Assembly (NCBI GenBank): GCA_043804925.1
Contig: JAZDIP010000022.1
Location: forward strand, 62,001-126,000
Origin: ChocPot-Mid sp043804925
GTDB taxonomy: Bacteria > Bacteroidota > Ignavibacteria > Kapaibacteriales > UBA2268
DNA length: 64,000 bases
Direction of reading: 5' to 3'
In this document: one piece after another, positions 36,501-44,298 of the stretch
Numbering within the stretch: the first letter of the stretch is position 1
Layout: the number at the start of each line of letters is the position of its first letter
Position numbers and translations under genes: made by a program
The notes under the pieces: generated by a model
What the model saw: only the letters and a program-made list of their open reading frames with translations
What the model was told of the DNA's origin: nothing
Databases searched by the model: none

Positions 36501-37847
36501 CTCTACGTTTTTAAATGGGATGGAAGCAAATTTAAACCATTATGGATTTATCCTTATACTTACAGTAATTCAGCAATAGTATATGATTTTGACGGGAATG
36601 GCATAAACGAAATTGGATTTTCAACTTTTTCTGGAACCCGATTTTTTGAAATTGATAAAGTTCAAAAACCTGATATTCCGTTTGGATTTACCGGTTGGTC
36701 TGTTGACACAAATAAAGCATATTTTGAGTGGCAAGCTGTGGAAAATGCACAAGAATACGAATTGCTGAACATGGTTAAAACTGAAACCGGATACTCAGGA
36801 TATACTGCGGCTACAACCACAGAAACAAGTATTTCAATCGATACACTGCAAAAAGATATCCATTATGCATTTGTTGTAAGAGCGGTAAATAATGATTTAC
36901 CCGAGAAGTATGGTAATATTTCAAATTTTATTGATATTTTTACTCATAGTCCCGTCGAGCCGCTTGCTGTGAAAATAATTTCTGATAATCAGGTATCTAT
37001 AAATTTCTCAGGGAAAATTCCAAATAGCTTTCTGAATCCGGGTGGTTTCTTAGTAATTAAAGACTCAGAAACTTTTTCCTCAGTCTCAACTGCTCTTGTA
37101 TCCAATGATACTTCTGCTGTTTTAACACTGATTGAACCTTTGGCAGATGGTATATATGATTTACAGGTAAAATCATTTAGAGATAAATATAACTCGCCTA
37201 CAGTTGAGAAAACATTAACATTTGAATATCTCCCTAAAGAGCCGGAAATCAAAATGTATTTATCACAAATTTCAGTTTTAAATAAAACATCCTTGAATCT
37301 CAAATATTCAGAAGAAATTGACAATATTTCATGTCTGAATATAGAAAATTATTTACTGAATCCCTACGGTAATATAATTTCTATTGATATTGATTCGGAA
37401 AATGACTCATCTGTTTATATATATTTGGATGAAAGAAAACCTTTGCTGGCTACCGGAAAAAACTACACTCTTACAGTTAAAAATACCTTTTCAAAAACAG
37501 GAATTCCAATAACAAAAGGGACAGGAAATACTCTTGGATTTGTTTTTTATTCAGAAAATGTTAATTCCCCATATATTTACCCAAATCCTGTAAAAATAGG
37601 CGATAACAAAGAGATTATGTTCGCAAATCTTCCTTCCAAAGCTGAGATAATAATATACAATCTCGAAATGAAAGAATTGAAACGTCTCTATGAAAACGAC
37701 GGCAACGGCGGTACGGAGTGGGACGGCAGGGATAAGCACGGGAATATACTTGGTTCAGGAGTTTATCTTTTCAAGGTAATACAGATTAATGCCGATGGGA
37801 GTACCGTAGAGTCGGATTTGAAAAAGTTTGTTGTTGTAAGCCGATAA
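33597..37847 (+). CDS. Large secreted subtilisin-like protease with FG-GAP repeats and T9SS/FlgD-like tail
   Basis: 1416 aa (starts at 33603 or 33609 are also possible). Signal peptide, prodomain (about 25-120), then an S8 peptidase domain with Asp159 (IIDTGID), His246 (NGHGTS) and Ser400 (GTSFSAP). Between Asp and His lies a calcium-type Asp/Asn-rich insertion (NENEDLNKNGRFEP, GVDDDGNGYVDD). After a beta-sandwich there are FG-GAP/VCBS-like repeats (GDSNGDGINE, DINGDGISE, DFDNDGKTE, DIDNDGTDE), fibronectin-like domains, and a C-terminus like FlgD-Ig/T9SS (WDGRDKHGNILGSGVYLFKV, ending KKFVVVSR). Expected to degrade extracellular protein. Confidence 0.93.
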   Translation: MDMIMNKVILIFFIMFANLLLASNNTSYIIKLKNDIDKKDFAEKIQSQNIHLKQFIPDYLVKLHEKGEKTLSEGQRNAFNEMAKYYMVELNSSDKNIIENLKSSEYIESIEPNYIYRIEKTEAVPNDPLYKSQWALNNINALEAWKKATGKGIIIGIIDTGIDYYHPDLINRLWVNENEDLNKNGRFEPWSSDIDKNGVYGDLNGVDDDGNGYVDDVIGYDFVDQTIMNVGDAKYIDADVEDENGHGTSVAGVIAAEGNNGLGITGVAYNSKIISIRAFDFSGNAESDDIASSIVYATLQGAKVLNFSFGEVYSSSIVFDAIKFAYSQGVVMAASSGNNNWTLRHYPSDYDEVISVGGSTSDNNRWGLSNYGNRLDVVAPALNVLTTTKDSSYSTKNGTSFSAPHVVAASALLLEIDSTLSPAEVSGILKASASDFGEKNWDLEFASGILNVKNAVNTIGNTTIEISSPKNESFIDRDNNQFEIIGTVATPLFGSFELFFGEGERPKFWQRISNKNSNQIFNSTLAVVNSSVLKDTTYTIRLLVNLKNDNTIEKRFYIQTYSSKTSLKISQLKVINSYFNEKMIPVMFAVTNYPSHCRIKYKPKGSSDEYRVISEFQKYTNFHTITIEEQFIQSETMEAICEAELPNGAINELHFEFVTPSFFVPENSFEQKDYGFPLSYLLNNVKDLYGDGKPCVVVNDLSSGSWGDVKVYQYRTKTFFTKDTYKESWIPKGIGDSNGDGINEILATSSGQSILLQANQLGESPFTKKIFSSDVNSTLWASDMLDINGDGISELIGFSDSSYNAYSFFNGKYQLIAFAKPNIKLDTYPGFASGDFDNDGKTEICFGSRFGNIYLYEFSDDNFIPEYNDSSTISSSEQYITNADIDGDKIPELVIGNFGSTVPFGQEDASTPIWSYRIFKSQGSNKYTILDSIHILGVRGGIDYKNGLTAGDIDNDGTDEIIISAFPNLYVFKWDGSKFKPLWIYPYTYSNSAIVYDFDGNGINEIGFSTFSGTRFFEIDKVQKPDIPFGFTGWSVDTNKAYFEWQAVENAQEYELLNMVKTETGYSGYTAATTTETSISIDTLQKDIHYAFVVRAVNNDLPEKYGNISNFIDIFTHSPVEPLAVKIISDNQVSINFSGKIPNSFLNPGGFLVIKDSETFSSVSTALVSNDTSAVLTLIEPLADGIYDLQVKSFRDKYNSPTVEKTLTFEYLPKEPEIKMYLSQISVLNKTSLNLKYSEEIDNISCLNIENYLLNPYGNIISIDIDSENDSSVYIYLDERKPLLATGKNYTLTVKNTFSKTGIPITKGTGNTLGFVFYSENVNSPYIYPNPVKIGDNKEIMFANLPSKAEIIIYNLEMKELKRLYENDGNGGTEWDGRDKHGNILGSGVYLFKVIQINADGSTVESDLKKFVVVSR

Positions 37848-37937
37848 CCGAAGGTAGCATTCAACTAATTTAAATCTAATAATCTATTTAGGAAATCTGA
37901 GAATCATTTAAAAATAACGATATACATAAAAAATATA

Positions 37938-37969
37938 ATGATAAACATTAAATAATTCTTGTTTATCAT
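37938..37969. repeat. Perfect 10-bp inverted repeat
   Basis: ATGATAAACA (37938-37947) and TGTTTATCAT (37960-37969), 12-base loop. It lies between the subtilase gene and the small membrane-protein/HTH pair; it could be a weak terminator or an operator of the HTH regulator at 38576. Confidence 0.55.
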
Positions 37970-38031
37970 AAATTTATTTTGTATTATTGTATATAAGAGT
38001 TCCATAATTTTGAACAATAAATAGAAATGAG

Positions 38032-38562
38032 ATGAAAAATAGAACATTTAAAAATACAATTGTAATTATAATTTTGATTTCTTTTATCACAATGAATTCA
38101 TTTTTAGATTTATTTTTTGATTCTAGAATCTATATTTTATTATCAATTTTTATAATTCCAATAATTATATTATGTTTATTTTTATTTAATATTATTGTCA
38201 GAAGAATTATTTGGTTCAAACCCTATTTTGTAAATAAGTATAACTTTTTGACTAACAAAGTTAGATATAAACAGGAATATGATTTTCCCAAGGATTTATT
38301 ATTCGATAAATTTATCGAAGTATTACAAAATTCAGATTTGAAAATTATTCAGACTGACAAAAACACTGGGGATATCCTTGCAATTTCTTCAATCAGTTGG
38401 CAATCATGGGGTGAAAATATATACATATCACTTGAAGAAAAATATGGCAAAACAATTGTTGATTTTTGTTCTGCCTGTATTTTCCAAATTTATGCATGGG
38501 GGAAAAATCAACGAAACTATGAGAAATTTATAAAGGAATTTGAGGAATCTCTAATCATTTAA
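38032..38562 (+). CDS. Membrane protein of unknown function
   Basis: 176 aa. Two hydrophobic helices (about 10-27 and 35-58), then a basic residue cluster and a soluble domain of about 115 residues with the pattern NSDLKIIQTDKNTGDILA and IYISLEEKYGKTIVDF. Similar small alpha/beta domains occur behind membrane helices in many bacteria, but I cannot name the family. An XRE-type regulator starts 13 bases downstream and is probably co-transcribed. Confidence 0.65.
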   Translation: MKNRTFKNTIVIIILISFITMNSFLDLFFDSRIYILLSIFIIPIIILCLFLFNIIVRRIIWFKPYFVNKYNFLTNKVRYKQEYDFPKDLLFDKFIEVLQNSDLKIIQTDKNTGDILAISSISWQSWGENIYISLEEKYGKTIVDFCSACIFQIYAWGKNQRNYEKFIKEFEESLII

Positions 38563-38575
38563 AAAGTTGATTAAT

Positions 38576-38782
38576 ATGCCAATAATAATAAATTTGGATA
38601 TAATGCTTGCCAGAAGAAAGATGAATCTTACCGAATTATCCGAAAAGATTGGTATATCATTAGTTAATTTGTCAATCTTAAAACAGAGTAAGAGCAAAGC
38701 AATCCGCTTTTCGACTTTGGAAGCAATCTGCAATGTCTTGGATTGCCAACCCGGAGATATTCTGGAGTATAAAGATTTGTAA
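38576..38782 (+). CDS. Cro/C1-type helix-turn-helix regulator
   Basis: 68 aa, almost entirely an HTH_3 domain: LARRKMNLTELSEKIGIS (helices 1-3), LKQSKSKAIRFSTLEAICNVLDCQPGDIL. I chose the ATG at 38576 instead of the TTG at 38567. It belongs to the short YozG-like regulators often paired with a small membrane protein, which is what lies just upstream (in known cases DUF2975 proteins; the upstream protein here is not clearly one). Target unknown. Confidence 0.87.
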   Translation: MPIIINLDIMLARRKMNLTELSEKIGISLVNLSILKQSKSKAIRFSTLEAICNVLDCQPGDILEYKDL

Positions 38783-38828
38783 TATTAAGCAATTTCAATA
38801 ATCACTTTATACTTTTAAACTTTATACT

Positions 38829-39386
38829 TTACAAACTTTCTACTGATTTCATCCCATCAATCGTATCCTGAATTAATTCTTCGAGTGTTATTCCGAGCAT
38901 TTCAGCACCTTTGAGTATAACTTCCCTGTTAGCACCTGCGGCAAAAGCTTTTTGCTTCCATTTCTTTTTTACGGAACTGACTTCCATATCAATTACACTT
39001 TTCGATGGTCTAACTAATGCACAGGCAGTTATCAGTCCGGTTAATTCGTCAATTGCATAAAGGGATTTTTCGAGCATTGATTGTGGCTCTACATCTGAAC
39101 AAATTCCCCAGCCATGTGATAAAATAGCCCTGATGTATTCTTCGTCCCAGCCGGCTTCTTCAAGAATCTGCTTTGTCATAGTACAGTGTTGTTCGGGATA
39201 TTGCTCATAATCGAGGTCGTGAACAAGTCCTATTATACCCCATTTTTCTTCGTTTTCACCATGCTTTTTTGCCAGATATCGCATAACTCCCTCGACTGCT
39301 TTTCCATGATTAATAAGCGATTGTGTCTGATTGTATTTCAAAAAAAGTCCTTTTGCTTCTTCGTAAGTTGGAATGTGTGTTTGCAT
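38829..39386 (-). CDS. HD-domain hydrolase
   Basis: 185 aa metal-dependent phosphohydrolase of the HD superfamily: His37 (INHGKAVE), the doublet His56-Asp57 (LVHDLDYEQYPEQH), further His (LSHGWG). Proteins of this type often hydrolyse nucleotides or phosphate esters; substrate unknown. It lies 14 bases downstream of the FAD oxidoreductase gene on the same strand and is likely co-transcribed. Confidence 0.87.
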   Translation of the reverse strand: MQTHIPTYEEAKGLFLKYNQTQSLINHGKAVEGVMRYLAKKHGENEEKWGIIGLVHDLDYEQYPEQHCTMTKQILEEAGWDEEYIRAILSHGWGICSDVEPQSMLEKSLYAIDELTGLITACALVRPSKSVIDMEVSSVKKKWKQKAFAAGANREVILKGAEMLGITLEELIQDTIDGMKSVESL

Positions 39387-39400
39387 TTTTTACCTCAAAT

Positions 39401-40522
39401 TTATAATTCTTTAACCATTTTAGTTACTAATCTTCCAATTGCGGGTGATGACGTAAGTCCAGGTGATTCGATGCCTACCAGATTAATGAAATTCCTGAGT
39501 CCTTTATCTGATTCGTGCCTGATTACAAAGTCCTGCATCGGCTCCCATGGCTTTTGGATTTTAGGATGAATGCCTGATGTATCGGGTTGAAAGTCTTCCA
39601 TTTTGATGAAAGGCAGGTATCCCTTTACAGAATCAAAGAAATATTCCTTAAAAGTTTCATCCACTGAATAATCAATTTTGTCTATCCAGAAATCGTGAGG
39701 ACCGAGACGCATGCCTCCATACAAATCAGGTGTTGTGTGGATGCCGACAGAACCGTCTTTGTTTGGTACAGGATATATCAGCATTTTGGGATATTTCTCA
39801 AGTTGTTTTGTTACCCTGAAATATATTCCTTTTGAGTAGCCGATTCTGTATCTATATTTGTCAATGTCAATTCCAATTAATTCTGAAATCTTTCCGGAAC
39901 CGAGACCTGCACAATTTATTAGAATTTCAGTTTCAAAGTCATAGAAATTATTTTCAAAGTCTTTGACTGTGATTTTGTAAGTATTCGTTAAATGCTCGAT
40001 TGCAATTACTTCTGACTTGTAAAGTATATCTGCTCCATGATTGATTGCGTTTGCTTCGAAGAACTGCATAAGCTTGTGAGAATCAACGATACCGGATGTC
40101 GGACAGTATATTGCCGCTTTGGCTGTAACATTCGGCTCTATTTTCTCAATTTCGTTTTTGTCTATAATCCTCACTCCTTTAGCACCGTTATTTTTTGCCT
40201 TTTCGAGGAGTTGAGGCAGTTTTTCAACTTCATCATCTGCAACGGCAACAATAAGTTTTTTGATATTAGCATGAGTGATTTTATGTTTTTCGCAGTATTC
40301 ATACATGAGTTCATTTCCCCGAAGGCAAAGCTGACCTTTCAGAGAGTTTTGAGGATAGTAAATGCTTGCATGAATTACTTCACTATTTCGGCTGGAACAT
40401 TCCTGACCGAAGGAATCATGCCTTTCGAGAACAACGACATTATTTCCCTTTTCTGCAAGGTGAGAAGCAATGGACAGTCCCACAACTCCGGCACCAATAA
40501 TCGTAATATTAACCTTTTCCAA
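39401..40522 (-). CDS. FAD-dependent oxidoreductase, L-2-hydroxyglutarate oxidase (LhgO)-like
   Basis: 373 aa DAO-family flavoprotein. Dinucleotide-binding fold GAGVVGLS at 10-17 with ERHD at the end of the second strand. The ESSRNSEV-like SSRNSEVIHASIYY segment and the conserved C-terminal GIESPGLTSSPAIG are characteristic of LhgO and related bacterial oxidases. It would oxidise a 2-hydroxy acid and pass electrons to the quinone pool or oxygen. Substrate assignment is by family only. Confidence 0.87.
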   Translation of the reverse strand: MEKVNITIIGAGVVGLSIASHLAEKGNNVVVLERHDSFGQECSSRNSEVIHASIYYPQNSLKGQLCLRGNELMYEYCEKHKITHANIKKLIVAVADDEVEKLPQLLEKAKNNGAKGVRIIDKNEIEKIEPNVTAKAAIYCPTSGIVDSHKLMQFFEANAINHGADILYKSEVIAIEHLTNTYKITVKDFENNFYDFETEILINCAGLGSGKISELIGIDIDKYRYRIGYSKGIYFRVTKQLEKYPKMLIYPVPNKDGSVGIHTTPDLYGGMRLGPHDFWIDKIDYSVDETFKEYFFDSVKGYLPFIKMEDFQPDTSGIHPKIQKPWEPMQDFVIRHESDKGLRNFINLVGIESPGLTSSPAIGRLVTKMVKEL

Positions 40523-40705
40523 TTTATTTTCCTATCAAAAAGATGCAATTTAAAAAAAATAAATTATTGAACGATTATCATTTTCCTATTTTATCGTTAA
40601 AGTAATTTATGGGCAAATTATTATTAGACTTCAAATAGAATTAATTTATGCAATTAACAGAAAATGGGCAACGGAAAACCGGCAATGGATTAAGTTAACT
40701 AAAAT

Positions 40706-41497
40706 TTACTTGATATAGTAAACGAACTCGATTAGTTCACCATCTTTCATATTATCGAGAACATTTATATCTTGTGCCGTTTTGCAAATAAGTGTAATAT
40801 TGTTGAAAGTCGTCAAATCAAGCCAACCTTTTTTTTCTTTGTAAAACCTGCGTAATCCTCTTAAAAATTCATCCGATTTTGAAATTTTAATCTCAATTAC
40901 ATTTTTTGCAAACTCTTCTTTAATTTTGTCTTTGGAAAGTTCAACCAATTCGGCAGGTAAGCGGAAAGCGATTGGTATTTCATCGGGCCATTTAATTGAT
41001 TTTACATTATCAATTAAATTCAAATTAAATTTTTTGAAATATTCCTCCATTATTTCTTTCGTCAGACGTTCCTTTGTTAAAGCAGTTATCGAAAATGTTG
41101 CTTGAATTTCAGGCATTTGAACTAATAAATATGTTAAGTTGGATGGCTTGGTAATTGTCTTGTGATAAATAAAAACAGCAACAAACCCTTCCAAATCGTA
41201 AGGACCGGCTATCTCATAGGTTTTCAATTCTTCGTAACCATAGAAAACATTTGGATGTCCTATTCGGATAGTCAACAATTCATAATAATCATTAGAGAAA
41301 TCAGCCATGTACTCTAAATTATAAGTTTCTTCAGAACCCTGAACTTGTGTTCTGCTCAAAATAAAACCGGGAACTTTAACTGAATGCATCCATTCGACAA
41401 ATTTATCGTATTTAAACCTATTGAAATAATATTCTTCTTCAGCTTTTAGATTTGAATAAGCCAATAGTATTAAAAAAACAATTAGAATCCTTTTCAT
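40706..41497 (-). CDS. Exported protein of unknown function
   Basis: 263 aa with signal peptide (ILIVFLILLAYSNLKA, cleavage near residue 19). The mature part is mixed alpha/beta, without transmembrane segments or motifs I know. It has no T9SS tail, so a periplasmic location is likely. AGG stands before the ATG. No obvious operon partner: 68 bases separate it from the deoxyhypusine synthase-like gene. Confidence 0.7.
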   Translation of the reverse strand: MKRILIVFLILLAYSNLKAEEEYYFNRFKYDKFVEWMHSVKVPGFILSRTQVQGSEETYNLEYMADFSNDYYELLTIRIGHPNVFYGYEELKTYEIAGPYDLEGFVAVFIYHKTITKPSNLTYLLVQMPEIQATFSITALTKERLTKEIMEEYFKKFNLNLIDNVKSIKWPDEIPIAFRLPAELVELSKDKIKEEFAKNVIEIKISKSDEFLRGLRRFYKEKKGWLDLTTFNNITLICKTAQDINVLDNMKDGELIEFVYYIK

Positions 41498-41565
41498 ATT
41501 TACCTATTTTATTATTGAATAATAAAATATGAAACGAATATTGACTAGAAAAATTATTATGAAAT

Positions 41566-42606
41566 TTAAATAAAAATTTTGTTCCATCTTCTTTCTTTAC
41601 GGTTTTTCCAAGCACCGCTGTGGTAGGCATAGCCGGTAATCAAAGGCATTGCGATTGTTGCTTCGCTGAAGACCATCTGCTCGTAGGTCGTTTCAACTTT
41701 ACCCCAAGAACTTGCTTCCTTAAGCGTGGAACCGGAAAGTCCGCCGTCCCTTTCGTCGGCAACAGTTATTTGAATTGCATACTTGTGCATATCTTTTTCA
41801 ACTCCGAGAACATCACATGCCACCACGACATCTTGTGTGAAATTCTTCGGGACACCGCCGCCAATCATAAAAATACCTGTTTGTTTGGATTTTAATTTAG
41901 TTTGAGTAAGCTCCAAAAAGTCTTTTGCAGAATCAAGCGAGACTTTTTCTCCCTTATTGTTGAACTGATGGTGAATGAGACCGAATCCTGCAGAGCAATC
42001 CGAGAATGCAGGAACAAAAATCGGTACATCTTTTTCAAAAGCAGCCCTGATAACAGAATTCTTGCCCATTTTATTCAATACGAGCCATTTACCCATTTCC
42101 CGGATAAATTCTCTCGAGCTATATGGTCTTGGTTCAAGTGAGTTTGCAATTTCTGCAACAGTCATATCGCAAACCCTTAAATCCTCTTCGTCAATATAAG
42201 TGTCATAAATTCTGTCAATCATTAAGTTACGCAAAACATTGTCATCAACAAAAGGAGAACCTTTGTAATGCTTGAAACCGAGGGCTTCGAGGAAGTCCTG
42301 GTCAACAATAATAGCACCTGTTGAAATTATGCCATCAACCATATTGTACCTAATTAAATCAACAACAATGTCTTTCAATCCTGCACTAAACAGGGACCCT
42401 GCTAATGTTAAATAAATTGAACAATTCTTGTCTTTAAGCATTTTAACATAAATATTAGCCGCTCTGTTCAAATTTTTTGCCTGAAAAGCCATATCGCCCA
42501 TTGAATCAACCAATGGTCTAACATCATGTTTTTTTATATCAAAGTGTTTTACAATTTGTTTCTTATCAAGAAAATCTCCTTTTTTGAAATTAGATTTCTG
42601 TGTCAT
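41566..42606 (-). CDS. Deoxyhypusine synthase-family enzyme
   Basis: 346 aa. Rossmann-type enzyme using NAD and spermidine; the active-site Lys is in ASSWGKVE (Lys303), matching the SWGK motif of eukaryotic and archaeal deoxyhypusine synthase. Other family sections are present (GGGVPKNF, PLITGYAYH). Bacteria lack the eIF5A substrate, so bacterial homologues are thought to make homospermidine or another polyamine by aminobutyl transfer to a small amine. AGGAG stands 8 bases before the ATG. No other polyamine gene is seen nearby. Confidence 0.9.
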   Translation of the reverse strand: MTQKSNFKKGDFLDKKQIVKHFDIKKHDVRPLVDSMGDMAFQAKNLNRAANIYVKMLKDKNCSIYLTLAGSLFSAGLKDIVVDLIRYNMVDGIISTGAIIVDQDFLEALGFKHYKGSPFVDDNVLRNLMIDRIYDTYIDEEDLRVCDMTVAEIANSLEPRPYSSREFIREMGKWLVLNKMGKNSVIRAAFEKDVPIFVPAFSDCSAGFGLIHHQFNNKGEKVSLDSAKDFLELTQTKLKSKQTGIFMIGGGVPKNFTQDVVVACDVLGVEKDMHKYAIQITVADERDGGLSGSTLKEASSWGKVETTYEQMVFSEATIAMPLITGYAYHSGAWKNRKERRWNKIFI

Positions 42607-42641
42607 TTTTTCTCCTCGTGTATTAATTTTTTTAATTTTTT

Positions 42642-42752
42642 CGTTATCCGTTATCCGTGTTTTGGTTCTTTTGTTCTTTAGTTCTTTGGTTCTTTGGTTC
42701 TTTAGTTTTAAATTTTAATATTAATAATTGATTTTAAATTTTAAATTGAAAA
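42642..42752. repeat. Tandem short repeats (TTATCCG; GGTTCTTT)
   Basis: Two copies of TTATCCG, then six or so octamers of GGTTCTTT/AGTTCTTT, then AAATTTTA-type units up to the stop of the rhomboid-like gene. Confidence 0.75.
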
Positions 42753-42754
42753 TT

Positions 42755-43624
42755 TTAAATTTGATTAGAATAATCCTCCAAAAAAAATTTTTCTGAATCA
42801 GTCAGGGAATCTTCACCTTTTTCACTAATTTTATCTAAAATCTCATTAAGTATATCTTCACCTGAACCGTTAACGTACTCGGTTTCACCAAGTTTCTGTC
42901 TTAATTCGTTATTAACTTTTTTCAGTTCCTTGTTGGCAATCATTGCTAATGAAAGAATCTGGTCGCTAATTTCTTTGCCTTTTTTTGTTTTATTTATTTC
43001 AGAATGAACTTTTGGATTGACTATTTTCGTATATCTAATGTGCAAATATGCAATCAATGCAAGACTGGAACCAAAGGTTGAAGAAAACAAGCCCTGAAAA
43101 ATAATCCAATAATTTTCCGCCCATACCGAATGGAAAAATAATGTGGATAACCAGATAAAACTCAGAGCAAAGATAAACAGAGGTGTTGGGACATAAAATC
43201 TGTTGGCTACTATTAATTTGATTTTCATATTAAGCAAACTGAACAAAGTCAGAACGAAAAAAGTAATGCCTTCTGTCCCGAACAAAATAAAATTACTATT
43301 TCTCAGAATTAAAGTAAAAACCAATCCCTGAATCGCAATTATTGACATAATTACAATAGGATAGAGCAGTGTATGGTATATTTCTTCAAGCTTAGGTGCA
43401 AAAACCATAAAAGTAAGAATAAATAAAATAATTCCTTCTGCATATCCTGTTGCTAATGGGAAAGTAAAAAGTCTCCACCATTGGGAATATTCAACAAATC
43501 TACCGGGTATCAGTTCAAGCATCAAAGCAAGTCTTCCACCGGTTGATAAATCAATTAAATAAAAAATTCCTGTGACGAAAATGATTAGATGTGAAAAATA
43601 GTATATTCTTGACTTTTTGTTCAT
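42755..43624 (-). CDS. Rhomboid-fold membrane protein lacking the catalytic serine
   Basis: 289 aa. Six hydrophobic helices with the rhomboid WR motif after helix one (YSQWWRLFTFPL). The GxSG motif of active rhomboid proteases would fall at about residues 116-119, where the sequence reads FGTEGI: Ser is replaced by Glu. No His in the last helix fits the dyad. The C-terminal cytoplasmic segment (DEILDKISEKGEDSLTDSEKFFL) matches the short domain that ends many Bacteroidota rhomboids. So it is probably a pseudo-protease that binds rather than cuts membrane proteins. It follows the NuoE-like gene after 5 bases. Confidence 0.78.
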   Translation of the reverse strand: MNKKSRIYYFSHLIIFVTGIFYLIDLSTGGRLALMLELIPGRFVEYSQWWRLFTFPLATGYAEGIILFILTFMVFAPKLEEIYHTLLYPIVIMSIIAIQGLVFTLILRNSNFILFGTEGITFFVLTLFSLLNMKIKLIVANRFYVPTPLFIFALSFIWLSTLFFHSVWAENYWIIFQGLFSSTFGSSLALIAYLHIRYTKIVNPKVHSEINKTKKGKEISDQILSLAMIANKELKKVNNELRQKLGETEYVNGSGEDILNEILDKISEKGEDSLTDSEKFFLEDYSNQI

Positions 43625-43629
43625 TGAAC

Positions 43630-44103
43630 TTATTCTAAGGACTCCAACAACTGGTCAACTTTTTCAATATCCATATTCTCATAGTAGTCTTCATTAATTG
43701 CAATCATTGGTGCACCACCGCAGGCACCCATACACTCGACTTCCTCAATAGAAAACTTACCATCGGGAGTAGTTTCATTGTGTTTAATTCCAAGTTTTTC
43801 GCAAAGTTGCATATAGATTTCTTCACCTCCGAGCAACATACAGGAAACATTCGTGCAAACCTGGACATGATATTTGCCCATCGGCTTTTTGAAATACATC
43901 GTATAAAAACTTGCAACACCATGGACATGAGCAAAGGATAAATCGAGAAGTTCGGCTATATACTGCTTGACATCATCGGAAATCCAGCCGAATTTTTTTT
44001 GTGCCATCCACATAACAGGCATTATTGCCGCTTTTTGCTCGGGGTAGCGTTTTTTAATTTCTTCTATCTTTTGTAACTCTTCCTGCGAAAACTCAATTTT
44101 CAT
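43630..44103 (-). CDS. NuoE/HndA-like [2Fe-2S] subunit (thioredoxin-fold)
   Basis: 157 aa, starting at the ATG at 44103 rather than the TTG at 44109. The four cluster ligands are Cys83, Cys88 (VCTNVSCML), Cys124 and Cys128 (VECMGACGGAP), spaced as in NuoE and the small subunit of NAD-linked [FeFe] hydrogenases. No nuoF or hydrogenase subunit follows; the next gene is the rhomboid-like protein. With HydF 3.5 kb away, a role in NAD-coupled [FeFe] hydrogenase is a reasonable alternative to complex I. Confidence 0.9.
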   Translation of the reverse strand: MKIEFSQEELQKIEEIKKRYPEQKAAIMPVMWMAQKKFGWISDDVKQYIAELLDLSFAHVHGVASFYTMYFKKPMGKYHVQVCTNVSCMLLGGEEIYMQLCEKLGIKHNETTPDGKFSIEEVECMGACGGAPMIAINEDYYENMDIEKVDQLLESLE

Positions 44104-44229
44104 AAACAATTTATCCTTATTTATATCAAAATAAAATATAAACTACAAATTTACTAAAATTGTCTGTTTTTAAAAATTATTTCGGATTTATTAATATAAT
44201 ATAGCAGTCAAAATTAGTACAAAGTACTA

Positions 44230-44260
44230 TTGTTTTTTTCTATGGTTATTAATATATTTG
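44230..44260 (+). promoter_or_regulatory. Bacteroidota-type promoter for the TlpA-like gene
   Basis: TTG (44230-44232), 20-base spacer, TATATTTG (44253-44260). The ATG at 44299 is 38 bases downstream. Confidence 0.65.
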
Positions 44261-44298
44261 TAAACAACAATAATCACTTATAAATCAATGGGGTATTT

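Noticed and set aside
40037..40570. 177-codon open frame antisense to the FAD oxidoreductase
   Set aside because: No start context or domain; Cys/Phe-rich sequence typical of a shadow frame.
41439..41630. Possible short gene between the exported protein and the deoxyhypusine synthase-like gene
   Set aside because: It overlaps both real genes in another frame and has no recognisable feature.
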